Source of the DNA: Liolophura sinensis | Lineage: Eukaryota; Mollusca; Polyplacophora; Chitonida; Chitonidae | Assembly (NCBI RefSeq): GCF_032854445.1 | Contig: NW_027018244.1 | Coordinates: 1 to 52,851 of the forward strand | Direction of reading: 5' to 3' | DNA: 52,851 nucleotides | In this document: positions 13,701 through 28,379 of the stretch, piece by piece | Position numbering within the stretch: position 1 is the first letter of the stretch | Layout: every line of letters starts with the position of its first letter | Made by a program: the position numbers and the translations under genes | The notes under the pieces: model-generated | What the model was told of the DNA's origin: nothing | What the model saw: the letters and a program-made list of their open reading frames with translations, nothing else | Databases searched by the model: none

Positions 13701-16180
13701 TAATTGTACTTTTTACAGCAGACTGTATCAAGTACCTTGTGTTTTTTATATACAAATGGTGTGGTTTTTCAACATGTAGATAAAGACATTGAGTTTGTCT
13801 TCGACTTAGAAGTAAGACAATTGCTGGATGAGTTAAATGGGCTTGGCCCAAAGATTTGACGTCTTCTGGGCTACCGAAGGGCACATAACTTATAATCAAA
13901 AGTTGATTATAGTAATGACCAGTCGCGATATTACATAAAATATGTAGCGGAATTTAATTAGCAAAAAGCCCAGGCAAAAATCCAAAAGTGGAAAAACTGT
14001 TCCAATGCTGCTGGTAAGAGGCTAATCCGACGTATTTTGTGACGAGAAATCGAATGGTGCAAACCGCGTTGCTCTCTGACCAATACTTTTGGCTGTAGCG
14101 ACAATTGAATGAGCATTTATGTGAAAATCACGTGCCTAACAACGGCTCTTACTCCATGGAAACCAAGGAAATTTGCAATTTTTCAACAGCTGGAGATGCC
14201 TGGCCCAATTGCGCATCTTTTGGCACCTTATTGATGTGGGTCAGTGTTCAATTGTACTTTTTACAGCAGACTGTATCAAGTACCTTGTGTTTTTTATATA
14301 CAAATGGTGTGGTTTTTCAACATGTAGATAAAGACATTGAGTTTGTCTTCGACTTAGAAGTAAGACAATTGCTGGGTGAGTTAAATGGGCTTGGCCCAAA
14401 GATTTGACGTCTTCTGGGCTACCGAAGGACACATAACTTATAATCAAAAGTTGACTATAGTAATGACCAGTCGCGATATTACATAAAATATGTAGCCGAA
14501 TTGAATTAGCAAAAAGCCCAGGCAAAAATCCAAAAGTGGAAAAACTGTTCCAATGCTGCTGGTAAGAGGCTAATCCGACGTATTTTGTGACGAGAAATGG
14601 AATGGTGCAAACCGCGTTGCTCTCCGACCAACACTTATGGCTGTAGCGACAATTGAAAGAGCATTTATGTGAAAAATCACGTGCCTAACAACGGCTCTTA
14701 CTCCATGGAAACCAAGGAAATTTGCAATTTTTCAACAGCTGGAGATGCCTGGCCCAATTGCGCATCTTTTGGCACCTTATTGATGTGGGTCAGTGTTTAA
14801 TTGTACTTTTACAGCAGACTGTATCAAGTACCTTGTGTTTTTTATATACAAATGGTGTGGTTTTTCAACATGTAGAATAAAGACATTGAGTTTGTCTTCG
14901 ACTTAGAAGTAAGACAATTGCTGGGTGAGTTAAATGGCTTGGCCCAAAGATTTGACGTCTTCTGGGCTACCGAAGGGGCACATAACTTATAATCAAAAGT
15001 TGACTATAGTAATGACCAGTCGCGATATTACATAGTAAATGCTGCGGAATTTAATTAGCAAAAAGCCCAGGCAAAAATCCAAAAGTGGAAAAACTGTTCA
15101 ATGCTGCTGGTAAGAGGCTAATCCGACGTATTTTGTGACGAGAAATCGAATGGTGCAAAACCGCGTTGCTCTCCGACCAATACTTTTGGCTGTAGCGACA
15201 ATTGAATGAGCATTTATGTGAAAATCACGTGCCTAACAAACGGCTCTTACTCCATGGAAACCAAGGAAATTGCAATTTTTTCAACAGCTGGAGATGCTTG
15301 GCCCAATTGCGCATCTTTTGGCACCTTATTGATGTGGGTCAGTGTTTAATTGTACTTTTTACAGCAGACTGTATCAAGTACCTTGTGTTTTTTTATATAC
15401 AAATGGTGTGGTTTTTTAACATGTAGATAAAGACATTGAGTTTGTCTTCGACTTAGAAGTAAGACAATTGCTGGATGCGTTAAATGGGCTTGGCCCAAAG
15501 ATTTGACGTCTTCTGGGCTACCGAAGGACACATAACTTATAATCAAAAGTTGATTATAGTAATGACCAGTCGCGATATTACATAAAATATGTAGCGGAAT
15601 TTAATTAGCAAAAAGCCAGGCAAAAATCCAAAGTGGAAAAACTGTTCCAATGCTGCTGGTAAGAGGCTAATCCGACGTATTTTGTGACGAGAAATCGAAT
15701 GGTGCAAACCGCGTTGCTCTCTGACCAATACTTTTGGCTGTAGCGACAATTGAAAGAGCATTTATGTGAAAATCACGTGCCTAACAACGGCTCTTACTCC
15801 ATGGAAACCAAGGAAATTTGCAATTTTTCAACAGCTGGAGATGCCTGGCCCAATTGCGCATCTTTTGGCACCTTATGATGTGGGTCAGTGTTTTAATTGT
15901 ACTTTTTACAGCAGACTGTATCAAGTACCTTGTGTTTTTTATATACAAATGGTGTGGTTTTTCAACATGTAGATAAAGACATTGAGTTTGTCTTCGACTT
16001 AGAAGTAAGACAATTGCTGGGTGAGTTAAATGGGCTTGGCCCAAAGATTTGACGTCTTCTGGGCTACCGAAGGGCACATAACTTATAATCAAAAGTTGAC
16101 TATAGTAATGACCAGTTGCGATATTACATAGTAAATGTAGAAGAATTTAATTAGCAAAAAGCCCAGGCAAAAATCCAAAA

Positions 16181-16441
16181 GTGGAAAAACTGTTCCAATG
16201 CTGCTGGTAAGAGGCTAATCCGACGTATTTTTTGACGAGAAATCGAATGGTGCAAACCGCGTTGCTCTCCGACCAATACTTTTGGCTGTACCGACAATTG
16301 AATGAGCATTTATGTGAAAATCACGTGCCCAGCAACGGCTCTTACTCCATGGAAACCAAGGAAATTTGCAATTTTTCAACAGCTGGAGATGCCTGGCCCA
16401 ATTGCGCATCTTTTGGCACCTTATTGATGTGGGTCAGTGTT
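16181..16441 (+). repeat. Monomer segment with GTACCGAC variant, copy 2
   Basis: This is the counterpart of 13440-13700. It additionally has GTATTTTTTGACGAG (near 16226), shared with the monomer 2,740 bp further on near 18966. The five-monomer relationship thus continues through at least three positions. Confidence 0.6.
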
Positions 16442-17459
16442 TAATTGTATTTTTTACAGCAGACTGTATCAAGTACCTTGTTGTTTTTATATACAAATGG
16501 TGTGGTTTTTCAACATGTAGATAAAGACATTGAGTTTGTCTTCGACTTAGAAGTAAGACAATTGCTGGATGAGTTAAATGGGCTTGGCCCAAAGATTTGA
16601 CGTCTTCTGGGCTACCGAAGGGCACATAACTTATAATCAAAAGTTGACTATAGTAATGACCAGTCGCGATATTACATAGTAAATGTAGCCGAATTGAATT
16701 AACAAAAAGCCCAGGCAAAAATCCCAAAGTGGAAAAACTGTTCCAATGCTGCTGGTAAGAGGCTAATCCGCCGTATTTTGTGACGAGAAATCGAATGGTG
16801 CAAACCGCGTTGCTCTCCGACCAATACTTTTGGCTGTAGCGACAATTGAATGAGCATTTATGTGAAAATCACGTGCCTAACAACGGCTCTTACTCCATGG
16901 AAACCAAGGAAATTTGCAATTTTTCAACAGCTGGAGATGCCTGGCCCAATTGCGCATCTTTTGGCACCTTATTGATGTGGGTCAGTGTTTAATTGTACTT
17001 TTTACAGCAGACTGTATCAAGTACCTTGTGTTTTTTATATACAAATGGTGTGGTTTTTCAACATGTAGATAAAGACATTGAGTTTGTCTTCGACTTAGAA
17101 GTAAGACAATTGCTGGATGAGTTAAATGGGCTTGGCCCAAAGATTTGACGTCTTCTGGGCTACCGAAGGGCACATAACTTATAATCAAAAGTTGATTATA
17201 GTAATGACCAGTCGCGATATTACATAAAATATGTAGCGGAATTTATTTAGCAAAAAGCCCAGGCAAAAATCCAAAAGTGGAAAAACTGTTCCAATGCTGC
17301 TGGTAAGAGGCTAATCCGACGTATTTTGTGACGAGAAATCGAATGGTGCAAACCGCGTTGCTCTCCGACCAATACTTTTGGCTGTAGCGACAATTGAATG
17401 AGCATTTATGTGAAAATCACGTGCCTAACAACGGCTCTTACTCCATGGAAACCAAGGAA

Positions 17460-18420
17460 ATTTGCAATTTTTCAACAACTGGAGATGCCTGGCCCAATTG
17501 CGCATCTTTTGGCACCTTATTGATGTGGGTCAGTGTTTAATTGTACTTTTTACAGCAGACTGTATCAAGTACCTTGTGTTTTTTATATACAAATGGTGTG
17601 GTTTTTCAACATGTAGATAAAGACATTGAGTTTGTCTTCGACTTAGAAGTAAGACAATTGCTGGATGCGTTAAATGGGCTTGGCCCAAAGATTTGACGTC
17701 TTCTGGGCTACCGAAGGACACATAACTTATAATCAAAAGTTGATTATAGTAATGACCAGTCGCGATATTACATAAAATATGTAGCGGAATTTAATTAGCA
17801 AAAAGCCCAGGCAAAAATCCCAAAGTGGAAAAACTGTTCCAATGCTGCTGGTAAGAGGCTAATCCGCCGTATTTTGTGACGAGAAATCGAATGGTGCAAA
17901 CCGCGTTGCTCTCCGACCAATACTTTTGGCTGTAGCGACAATTGAATGAGCATTTATGTGAAAATCACGTGCCTAACAACGGCTCTTACTCCATGGAAAC
18001 CAAGGAAATTTGCAATTTTTCAACAACTGGAGATGCCTGGCCCAATTGCGCATCTTTTGGCACCTTATTGATGTGGGTCAGTGTTTAATTGTACTTTTTA
18101 CAGCAGACTGTATCAAGTACCTTGTGTTTTTTATATACAAATGGTGTGGTTTTTCAACATGTAGATAAAGACATTGAGTTTGTCTTCGACTTAGAAGTAA
18201 GACAATTGCTGGATGCGTTAAATGGGCTTGGCCCAAAGATTTGACGTCTTCTGGGCTACCGAAGGACACATAACTTATAATCAAAAGTTGATTATAGTAA
18301 TGACCAGTCGCGATATTACATAAAATATGTAGCGGAATTTAATTAGCAAAAAGCCCAGGCAAAAATCCAAAAGTGGAAAAACTGTTCCAATGCTGCTGGT
18401 AAGAGGCTAATCCGACGTAT
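17460..18420 (+). repeat. Adjacent pair of near-identical monomers
   Basis: The monomers at 17527 and 18075 share an unusual run of variants at exactly 548 bp: CAACAACTGG (17473/18021), GGATGCGTTAAATGGG, GAAGGACACATAAC, TTGATTATAG and ATAAAATATGTAGCGG. They separate again at AATCCCAAAG versus AATCCAAAAG and at CCGCCG versus CCGACG. This looks like a recent single-monomer duplication. The CAACAACTGG change also occurs near 21857. Confidence 0.65.
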
Positions 18421-21400
18421 TTTGTGACGAGAAATCGAATGGTGCAAACCGCGTTGCTCTCTGACCAATACTTTTGGCTGTAGCGACAATTGAAAGAGCA
18501 TTTATGTGAAAATCACGTGCCTAACAACGGCTCTTACTCCATGGAAACCAAGGAAATTTGCAATTTTTCAACAGCTGAAGATGCCTGGCCCAATTGCGCA
18601 TCTTTTGGCACCTTATTGATGTGGGTCAGTGTTTAATTGTACTTTTTACAGCAGACTGTATCAAGTACCTTGTGTTTTTTATATACAAATGGTGTGGTTT
18701 TTCAACATGTAGATAAAGACATTGAGTTTGTCTTCGACTTAGAAGTAAGACAATTGCTGGGTGAGTTAAATGGGCTTGGCCCAAAGATTTGACGTCTTCT
18801 GGGCTACCGAAGGGCACATAACTTATAATCAAAAGTTGACTATAGTAATGACCAGTCGCGATATTACATAGTAAATGTAGAAGAATTTAATTAGCAAAAA
18901 GCCCAGGCAAAAATCCAAAAGTGGAAAAACTGTTCCAATGCTGCTGGTAAGAGGCTAATCCGACGTATTTTTTGACGAGAAATCGAATGGTGCAAACCGC
19001 GTTGCTCTCCGACCAATACTTTTGGCTGTAGCTACAATTGAATGAGCATTTATGTGAAAATCACGTGCCCAGCAACGGCTCTTACTCCATGGAAACCAAG
19101 GAAATTTGCAATTTTTCAACAGCTGGAGATGCCTGGCCCAATTGCGCATCTTTTGGCACCTTATTGATGTGGGTCAGTGTTTAATTGTATTTTTTACAGC
19201 AGACTGTATCAAGTACCTTGTGTTTTTTATATACAAATGGTGTGGTTTTTCAACATGTAGATAAAGACATTGAGTTTGTCTTCGACTTAGAAGTAAGACA
19301 ATTGCTGGATGAGTTAAATGGGCTTGGCCCAAAGATTTGACGTCTTCTGGGCTACCGAAGGACACATAACTTATAATCAAAAGTTGACTATAGTAATGAC
19401 CAGTCGCGATATTACATAAAATATGTAGCCGAGTTGAATTAGAAAAAAGCCCAGGCAAAAATCCAAAAGTGGAAAAACTGTTCCAATGCTGCTGGTAAGA
19501 GGCTAATCCGACGTATTTTGTGACGAGAAATCGAATGGTGCAAACCGCGTTGCTCTCCGACCAACACTTATGGCTGTAGCTACAATTGAAAGAGCATTTA
19601 TGTGAAAATCACGTGCGTAACAACGGCTCTTACTCCATGGAAACCAAGGAAATTTGCAATTTTTCAACAGCTGGAGATGCCTGGCCCAATTGCGCATCTT
19701 TTGGCACCTTATTGATGTGGGTCAGTGTTTAATTGTACTTTTTACAGCAGACTGTATCAAGTACCTTGTGTTTTTTATATACAAATGGTGTGGTTTTTCA
19801 ACATGTAGATAAAGACATTGAGTTTGTCTTCGACTTAGAAGTAAGACAATTGCTGGGTGAGTTAAATGGGCTTGGCCCAAAGATTTGACGTCTTCTGGGC
19901 TACCGAAGGGCACATAACTTATAATCAAAATTTGACTATAGTAATCACCAGTCGCGATATTACATAGTAAATGTAGCCGAATTGAATTAGCATAAAGCCC
20001 AGGCAAAAATCCCAAAGTGGAAAAACTGTTCCAATGCTGCTGGTAAGAGGCTAATCCGACGTATTTTGTGACGAGAAATCGAATGGTGCAAACCGCGTTG
20101 CTCTCCGACCAATACTTTTGGCTGTAGCGACAATTAAATGAGCATTTATGTGAAAATCACGTGACCAGCAACGGCTCTTACTCCATGGAAACCAAGGAAA
20201 TTTGCAATTTTTCAACAGCTGGAGATGCCTGGCCCAATTGCGCATCTTTTGGCACCTTATTGATGTGGATCAGTGTTCAATTGTACTTTTTACAGCAGAC
20301 TGTATCAAGTACCTTGTTGTTTTTATATACAAATGGTGTGGTTTTTCAACATGTAGATAAAGACATTGAGTTTGTCTTCGACTTAGAAGTAAGACAATTG
20401 CTGGATGAGTTAAATGGGCTTGGCCCAAAGATTTGACGTCTTCTGGGCTACCGAAGGGCACATAACTTATAATCAAAAGTTGAATATAGTAATGACCAGT
20501 CGCGATATTACATAGTAAATGTAGCCGAATTGAATTAGCAAAAAGCCCAGGCAAAAATCCCAAAGTGGAAAAACTGTTCCAATGCTGCTGGTAAGAGGCT
20601 AATCCGACGTATTTTGTGACGAGAAATCGAATGGTGCAAACCGCGTTGCTCTCCGACCAACACTTATGGCTGTAGCTACAATTGAATGAGCATTTATGTG
20701 AAAATCACGTGCCTAACAACGGCTCTTACTCCATGGAAACCAAGGAAATTTGCAATTTTTCAACAGCTGGAGATGCCTGGCCCAATTGCGCATCTTTTGG
20801 CACCTTATTGATGTGGGTCAGTGTTTAATTGTACTTTTTACAGCAGACTGTATCAAGTACCTTGTGTTTTTTATATACAAATGGTGTGGTTTTTCAACAT
20901 GTAGATAAAGACATTGAGTTTGTCTTCGACTTAGAAGTAAGACAATTGCTGGATGAGTTAAATGGGCTTGGCCCAAAGATTTGACGTCTTCTGGGCTACC
21001 GAAGGGCACATAACTTATAATCAAAAGTTGACTATAGTAATGACCAGTCGCGATATTACATAGTAAATGTAGCCGAATTGAATTAGCAAAAAGCCCAGGC
21101 AAAAATCCCAAAGTGGAAAAACTGTTCCAATGCTGTGGGTAAGAGGCTAATCCGCCGTATTTTGTGACGAGAAATCGAATGGTGCAAACCGCGTTGCTCT
21201 CCGACCAATACTTTTGGCTGTAGCGACAATTGAATGAGCATTTATGTGAAAATCACGTGCCTAACAACGGCTCTTACTCCATGGAAACCAAGGAAATTTG
21301 CAATTTTTCAACAGCTGGAGATGCCTGGCCCAATTGCGCATCTTTTGGCACCTTATTGATGTGGGTCAGTGTTTAATTGTACTTTTTACAGCAGACTGTA

Positions 21401-23949
21401 TCAAGTACCTTGTGTTTTTTATATACAAATGGTGTGGTTTTTCAACATGTAGATAAAGACATTGAGTTTGTCTTCGACTTAGAAGTAAGACAATTGCTGG
21501 ATGAGTTAAATGGGCTTGGCCCAAAGATTTGACGTCTTCTGGGCTACCGAAGGGCACATAACTTATAATCAAAAGTTGATTATAGTAATGACCAGTCGCG
21601 ATATTACATAAAATATGTAGCGGAATTTATTTAGCAAAAAGCCCAGGCAAAAATCCAAAAGTGGAAAAACTGTTCCAATGCTGCTGGTAAGAGGCTAATC
21701 CGACGTATTTTGTGACGAGAAATCGAATGGTGCAAACCGCGTTGCTCTCCGACCAATACTTTTGGCTGTAGCGACAATTGAATGAGCATTTATGTGAAAA
21801 TCACGTGCCTAACAACGGCTCTTACTCCATGGAAACCAAGGAAATTTGCAATTTTTCAACAACTGGAGATGCCTGGCCCAATTGCGCATCTTTTGGCACC
21901 TTATTGATGTGGGTCAGTGTTTAATTGTACTTTTTACAGCAGACTGTATCAAGTACCTTGTGTTTTTTATATACAAATGGTGTGGTTTTTCAACATGTAG
22001 ATAAAGACATTGAGTTTGTCTTCGACTTAGAAGTAAGACAATTGCTGGGTGAGTTAAATGGGCTTGGCCCAAAGATTTGACGTCTTCTGGGCTACCGAAG
22101 GGCACATAACTTATAATCAAAAGTTGACTATAGTAATGACTAGTCGCGATATTACATAGTAAATGTAGCCGAATTGAATTAGCATAAAGCCCAGGCAAAA
22201 ATCCCAAAGTGGAAAAACTGTTCCAATGCTGCTGGTAAGAGGCTAATCCGACGTATTTTGTGACGAGAAATCGAATGGTGCAAACCGCGTTGCTCTCCGA
22301 CCAATACTTTTGGCTGTAGCGACAATTGAATGAGCATTTATGTGAAAATCACGTGCTAACAACGGCTCTTACTCCATGGAAACCAAGGAAATTTGCAATT
22401 TTTCAACAGCTGGAGATGCTTGGCCCAATTGCGCATCTTTTGGCACCTTATTGATGTGGGTCAGTGTTTAATTGTACTTTTTACAGCAGACTGTATCAAG
22501 TACCTTGTGTTTTTTATATACAAATGGTGTGGTTTTTTCAACATGTAGATAAAGACATTGAGTTTGTCTTCGACTTAGAAGTAAGACAATTGCTGGATGC
22601 GTTAAATGGGCTTGGCCCAAAGATTTGACGTCTTCTGGGCTACCGAAGGGCACATAACTTATAATCAATAAGTTGACTATAGTAATGACCAGTCGCGATA
22701 TTACATAAAATATGTAGCCGAGTTGAATTAGCAAAAAGCCCAGGCAAAAATCCAAAAGTGGAAAAACTGTTTCAATGCTGCTGGTAAGAGGCTAATCCGA
22801 CGTATTTGTGACGAGAAATCGAATGGTGCAAACCGCGTTGCTCTCCGACCAACACTTATGGCTGTAGCTACAATTGAATGAGCATTTATGTGAAAATCAC
22901 GTGCCTAACAACGGCTCTTACTCCATGGAAACCAAGGAAATTTGCAATTTTTCAACAGCTGGAGATGCCTGGCCCAATTGCGCATCTTTTGGCACCTTAT
23001 TGATGTGGGTCAGTGTTTAATTGTACTTTTTACAGCAGACTGTATCAAGTACCTTGTGTTTTTTATATACAAATGGTGTGGTTTTTCAACATGTAGATAA
23101 AGACATTGAGTTTGTCTTCGACTTAGAAGTAAGACAATTGCTGGGTGAGTTAAATGGGGCTTGGCCCAAAGATTTGACGTCTTCTGGGCTACCGAAGGGC
23201 ACATAACTTATAATTAAAAGTTGACTATAGTATGACCAGTCGCGAAATTACATAGTAAATGCTGCGGAATTTAATTAGCAAAAAGCCCAGGCAAAAATCC
23301 CAAAGTGGAAAAACTGTTCCAATGCTGCTGGTAAGAGGCTAATCCGACGTATTTTGTGACGAGAAATCGAATGGTGCAAACCGCGTTGCTCTCCGACCAA
23401 TACTTTTGGCTGTAGCCACAATTGAATGAGCATTTATGTGAAAATCACGTGCCCAGCAACGGCTCTTACTCCATGGAAACCAAGGAAATTTGCAATTTTT
23501 CAACAGCTGGAGATGCCTGGCCCAATTGCGCATCTTTTGGCACCTTATTGATGTGGGTCAGTGTTTAATTGTACTTTTTACAGCAGACTGTATCAAGTAC
23601 CTTGTGTTTTTAATATACAAATGGTGTGGTTTTTCAACATGTAGATAAAGACATTGAGTTTGTCTTCGACTTAGAAGTAAGACAATTGCTGGATGAGTTA
23701 AATGGGCTTGGCCCAAAGATTTGACGTCTTCTGGCTACCGAAGGGCACATAACTTATAATCAAAAGTTGACTATAGTAATGACCAGTCGCGATATTACAT
23801 AGTAAATGTAGCCGAATTGAATTAGCAAAAAGACCAGGCAAAAATCCCAAAGTGGAAAAACTGTTCCAATGCTGCTGGTAAGAGGCTAATCCGACGTATT
23901 TTGTGACGAGAAATCGAATGGTGCAAACCGCGTTGCTCTCCGACCAATA

Positions 23950-25500
23950 CTTTTGGCTGTAGCGAGAATTGAATGAGCATTTATGCGAAAATCACGTGCA
24001 TAACAAACGGCTCTTACTCCATGGAAACCAATGAAATTTGCAATTTTTCAACAGCTCGAGATGCCTGGCCCAATTGCGCATCTTTTGGCACCTTATTGAT
24101 GTGGGTCAGTGTTCAATTGTACTTTTTACAGCAGACTGTATCAAGTACCTTGTGTTTTTTTATATACAAATGGTGTGGTTTTTCAACATGTAGATAAAGA
24201 CATTGAGTTTGTCTTCGACTTAGAAGTAAGACAATTGCTGGATGAGTTAAATGGGCTTGGTCCAAAGATTTGACGTCTTCCGGGCTACCGAAGGGCACAT
24301 AACTTATAATCAAAAGTTGATTATAGTAATGACCAGTCGCGATATTACATAAAATATGTAGCGGAATTTAATTAGCAAAAAGGTCAGGCAAAAATCCAAA
24401 AGTGGAAAACTGTTCCAATGCTGCTGTAAGAGGCTAATCCGACGCATTTTGTGACGAGAAATCGAATGGTACAAACCGCGTTGCCTCTCCGACCAATACT
24501 TTGGGCTGTAGCGACAATTTAATGAGCATTTATGTGAAAATCACGTGCCCAGCAACGGCTCTTACTCCATGGAAACCAAGGAAATTTGCAATTTTTCAAC
24601 AGCTGGAGATGCCTGGCCCAATTGCGCATCTTTTGGCACCTTATTGATGTGGGTCAGTGTTTAATTGTACTTTTTACAGCAGACTGTATCAAGTACCTTG
24701 TGTTTTTTATATACAAATGGTGTGGTTTTCCAACATGTAGATAAAGACATTGAGTTTGTCTTCGACTTAGAAGTAAGACAATTGCTGGATGAGTTAAATG
24801 GGCTTGGCCCAAAGATTTGACGTCTTCTGGGCTACCGAAGGGCACATAACTTATAATCAAAAGTTGACTATAGTAATGACCAGTCGCGATATTACATAGT
24901 AAATGTAGCCGAATTGAATTAGCAAAAAGTCCAGGCAAAAATCCAAAAGTGGAAAACCTGTTCCAATGCTGCTGGTAAGAGGCTAATCCGACGTATTTTG
25001 TGACGAGAAATCGAATGGTGCAAACCGCGTTGCTCTCCGACCAATACTTTTGGCTGTAGCGACAATTGAATGAGCATTTATGTGAAAATCACGTGCCCAG
25101 CCACTGCTCTTACTCCATGGAAACCAAGGAAATTTGCAATTTTTCAACAGCTGGAGATGCCTGGCCCAATTGCGCATCTTTTGGCACCTTATTGATGTGG
25201 GTCAGTGTTTAATTGTACTTTTACAGCAGACTGTATCAAGTACCTTGTGTTTTTTATATACAAATGGTGTGGTTTTTCAACATGTAGATAAAGACATTGA
25301 GTTTGTCTTCGACTTAGAAGTAAGACAATTGCTGGGTGAGTTAAATGGGCTTGGCCCAAAGATTTGACGACGTCTTCTGGGCTACCGAAGGGCACATAAC
25401 TTATAATCAAAAGTTGAATATAGTAATGACCAGTCGCGATATTACATAGTAAATGTAGAAGAATTTAATAGCAAAAAGCCCAGGCAAAAATCCAAAAGTG
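23950..25500 (+). repeat. 4-monomer higher-order unit, copy 1
   Basis: Rare variants are shared with about 26145-27700, some 2,194 bp downstream: GCGAGAATTGAATG (23962/26158), CACGTGCATAAC, ACCAATGAAATTT (24028/26221), GGTCCAAAG with CTTCCGGGC (24259/26453), GACGCATTTTG with GGTACAAACC (24442/26637), ACTTTGGGCTG (24498/26692), AAAAGTCCAGG (24926/27119) and CAGCCACTGCTC (25098/27293). This copy carries more single-base indels than its partner. Confidence 0.8.
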
Positions 25501-26144
25501 GAAAAACTGTTCCAATGCTGCTGGGTAAGAGGCTAATCCGACGTATTTTGTGACGAGAAATCGAATGGTGCAAACCGCGTTGCTCTCCGACCAATACTTT
25601 TGGCTGTAGCGACAATTGAATGAGCATTTATGTGAAAATTCACGTGCCCAGCAACGGCTCTTACTCCATGGAAACCAAGGAAATTTGCAATTTTTCAACA
25701 GCTGGAGATGCCTGGCCAATTGCGCATCTTTTGGCACCTTATTGATGTGGGTCAGTGTTTAATTGTACTTTTTACAGCAGACTGTATCAAGTACCTTGTG
25801 TTTTTTATATACAAATGGTGTGGTTTTTCAACATGTAGATAAAGACATTGAGTTTGTCTTCGACTTAGAAGTAAGACAATTGCTGGATGAGTTAAATGGG
25901 CTTGGCCCAAAGATTTGACGTCTTCTGGCTACCGAAGGGCACATAACTTATAATCAAAAGTTGACTATAGTAATGACCAGTCGCGATATTACATAGTAAA
26001 TGTAGCCGAATTGAATTAGCAAAAAGCCCAGGCAAAAATCCCAAAGTGGAAAAACTGTTCCAATGCTGTGCTGGTAAGAGGCTAATCCGACGTATTTTGT
26101 GACGAGAAATCGAATGGTGCAAACCGCGTTGCTCTCCGACCAAT

Positions 26145-27700
26145 ACTTTTGGCTGTAGCGAGAATTGAATGAGCATTTATGTGAAAATCACGTGCATAAC
26201 AACGGCTCTTACTCCATGGAAACCAATGAAATTTGCAATTTTTCAACAGCTGGAGATGCCTGGCCCAATTGCGCATCTTTTGGCACCTTATTGATGTGGG
26301 TCAGTGTTCAATTGTACTTTTTACAGCAGACTGTATCAAGTACCTTGTGTTTTTTATATACAAATGGTGTGGTTTTTCAACATGTAGATAAAGACATTGA
26401 GTTTGTCTTCGACTTAGAAGTAAGACAATTGCTGGATGAGTTAAATGGGCTTGGTCCAAAGATTTGACGTCTTCCGGGCTACCGAAGGGCACATAACTTA
26501 TAATCAAAAGTTGATTATAGTAATGACCAGTCGCGATATTACATAAAATATGTAGCGGAATTTAATTAGCAAAAAGCCCAGGCAAAAATCCAAAAGTGGA
26601 AAAACTGTTCCAATGCTGCTGGTAAGAGGCTAATCCGACGCATTTTGTGACGAGAAATCGAATGGTACAAACCGCGTTGCTCTCCGACCAATACTTTGGG
26701 CTGTAGCGACAATTCAATGAGCATTTATGTGAAAATCACGTGCCCAGCAACGGCTCTTACTCCATGGAAACCAAGGAAATTTGCAATTTTTCAACAGCTG
26801 GAGATGCCTGGCCCAATTGCGCATCTTTTGGCACCTTATTGATGTGGGTCAGTGTTTAATTGTACTTTTTACAGCAGACTGTATCAAGTACCTTGTGTTT
26901 TTTATATACAAATGGTGTGGTTTCCAACATGTAGATAAAGACATTGAGTTTGTCTTCGACTTAGAAGTAAGACAATTGCTGGATGAGTTAAATGGGCTTG
27001 GCCCAAAGATTTGACGTCTTCTGGGCTACCGAAGGGCACATAACTTATAATCAAAAGTTGACTATAGTAATGACCAGTCGCGATATTACATAGTAAATGT
27101 AGCCGAATTGAATTAGCAAAAAGTCCAGGCAAAAATCCAAAAGTGGAAAAACTGTTCCAATGCTGCTGGTAAGAGGCTAATCCGACGTATTTTGTGACGA
27201 GAAATCGAATGGTGCAAACCGCGTTGCTCTCCGACCAATACTTTTGGCTGTAGCGACAATTGAATGAGCATTTATGTGAAAATCACGTGCCCAGCCACTG
27301 CTCTTACTCCATGGAAACCAAGGAAATTTGCAATTTTTCAACAGCTGGAGATGCCTGGCCCAATTGCGCATCTTTTGGCACCTTATTGATGTGGGTCAGT
27401 GTTTAATTGTACTTTTTACAGCAGACTGTATCAAGTACCTTGTGTTTTTTATATACAAATGGTGTGGTTTTTCAACATGTAGATAAAGACATTGAGTTTG
27501 TCTTCGACTTAGAAGTAAGACAATTGCTGGGTGAGTTAAATGGGCTTGGCCCAAAGATTTGACGTCTTCTGGGCTACCGAAGGGCACATAACTTATAATC
27601 AAAAGTTGAATATAGTAATGACCAGTCGCGATATTACATAGTAAATGTAGAAGAATTTAATTAGCAAAAAGCCCAGGCAAAAATCCAAAAGTGGAAAAAC
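26145..27700 (+). repeat. 4-monomer higher-order unit, copy 2
   Basis: This is the counterpart of 23950-25500. A partial third copy follows at about 28380-28850. It keeps CACGTGCATAAC, GGTCCAAAG with CTTCCGGGC, and GACGCATTTTG, but lacks ACCAATGAAATTT and the ACTTTGGG change. The period is therefore four monomers here, against five on the right side of the window. Confidence 0.8.
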
Positions 27701-28379
27701 TGTTCCAATGCTGCTGGTAAGAGGCTAATCCGACGTATTTTGTGACGAGAAATCGAATGGTGCAAACCGCGTTGCTCTCCGACCAATACTTTTGGCTGTA
27801 GCGACAATTGAATGAGCATTTATGTGAAAATCACGTGCCCAGCAACGGCTCTTACTCCATGGAAACCAAGGAAATTTGCAATTTTTCAACAGCTGGAGAT
27901 GCCTGGCCCAATTGCGCATCTTTTGGCACCTTATTGATGTGGGTCAGTGTTTAATTGTACTTTTTACAGCAGACTGTATCAAGTACCTTGTGTTTTTTAT
28001 ATACAAATGGTGTGGTTTTTCAACATGTAGATAAAGACATTGAGTTTGTCTTCGACTTAGAAGTAAGACAATTGCTGGATGAGTTAAATGGGCTTGGCCC
28101 AAAGATTTGACGTCTTCTGGGCTACCGAAGGGCACATAACTTATAATCAAAAGTTGATTTTAGTAATGACCAGTCGCGATATTACATAAAATATGTAGCG
28201 GAATTTAATTAGCAAAAAGCCCAGGCAAAAATCCAAAAGTGGAAAAACTGTTCCAATGCTGCTGGTAAGAGGCTAATCCGACGTATTTTGTGACGAGAAA
28301 TCGAATGGTGCAAACCGCGTTTGCTCTCTGACCAATACTTTTGGCTGTAGCAACAATTGAATGAGCATTTATGTGAAAA

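Noticed and set aside
14870-14880. AATAAA polyadenylation signal created by an extra A (TAGAATAAAGAC)
   Set aside because: It occurs in a single monomer within an indel-rich stretch and is most simply a private indel or consensus error.
25369-25378. Three-base GAC duplication (TTTGACGACGTC) as a microsatellite or regulatory site
   Set aside because: It is one private 3-bp expansion in an indel-rich region and is not repeated elsewhere.
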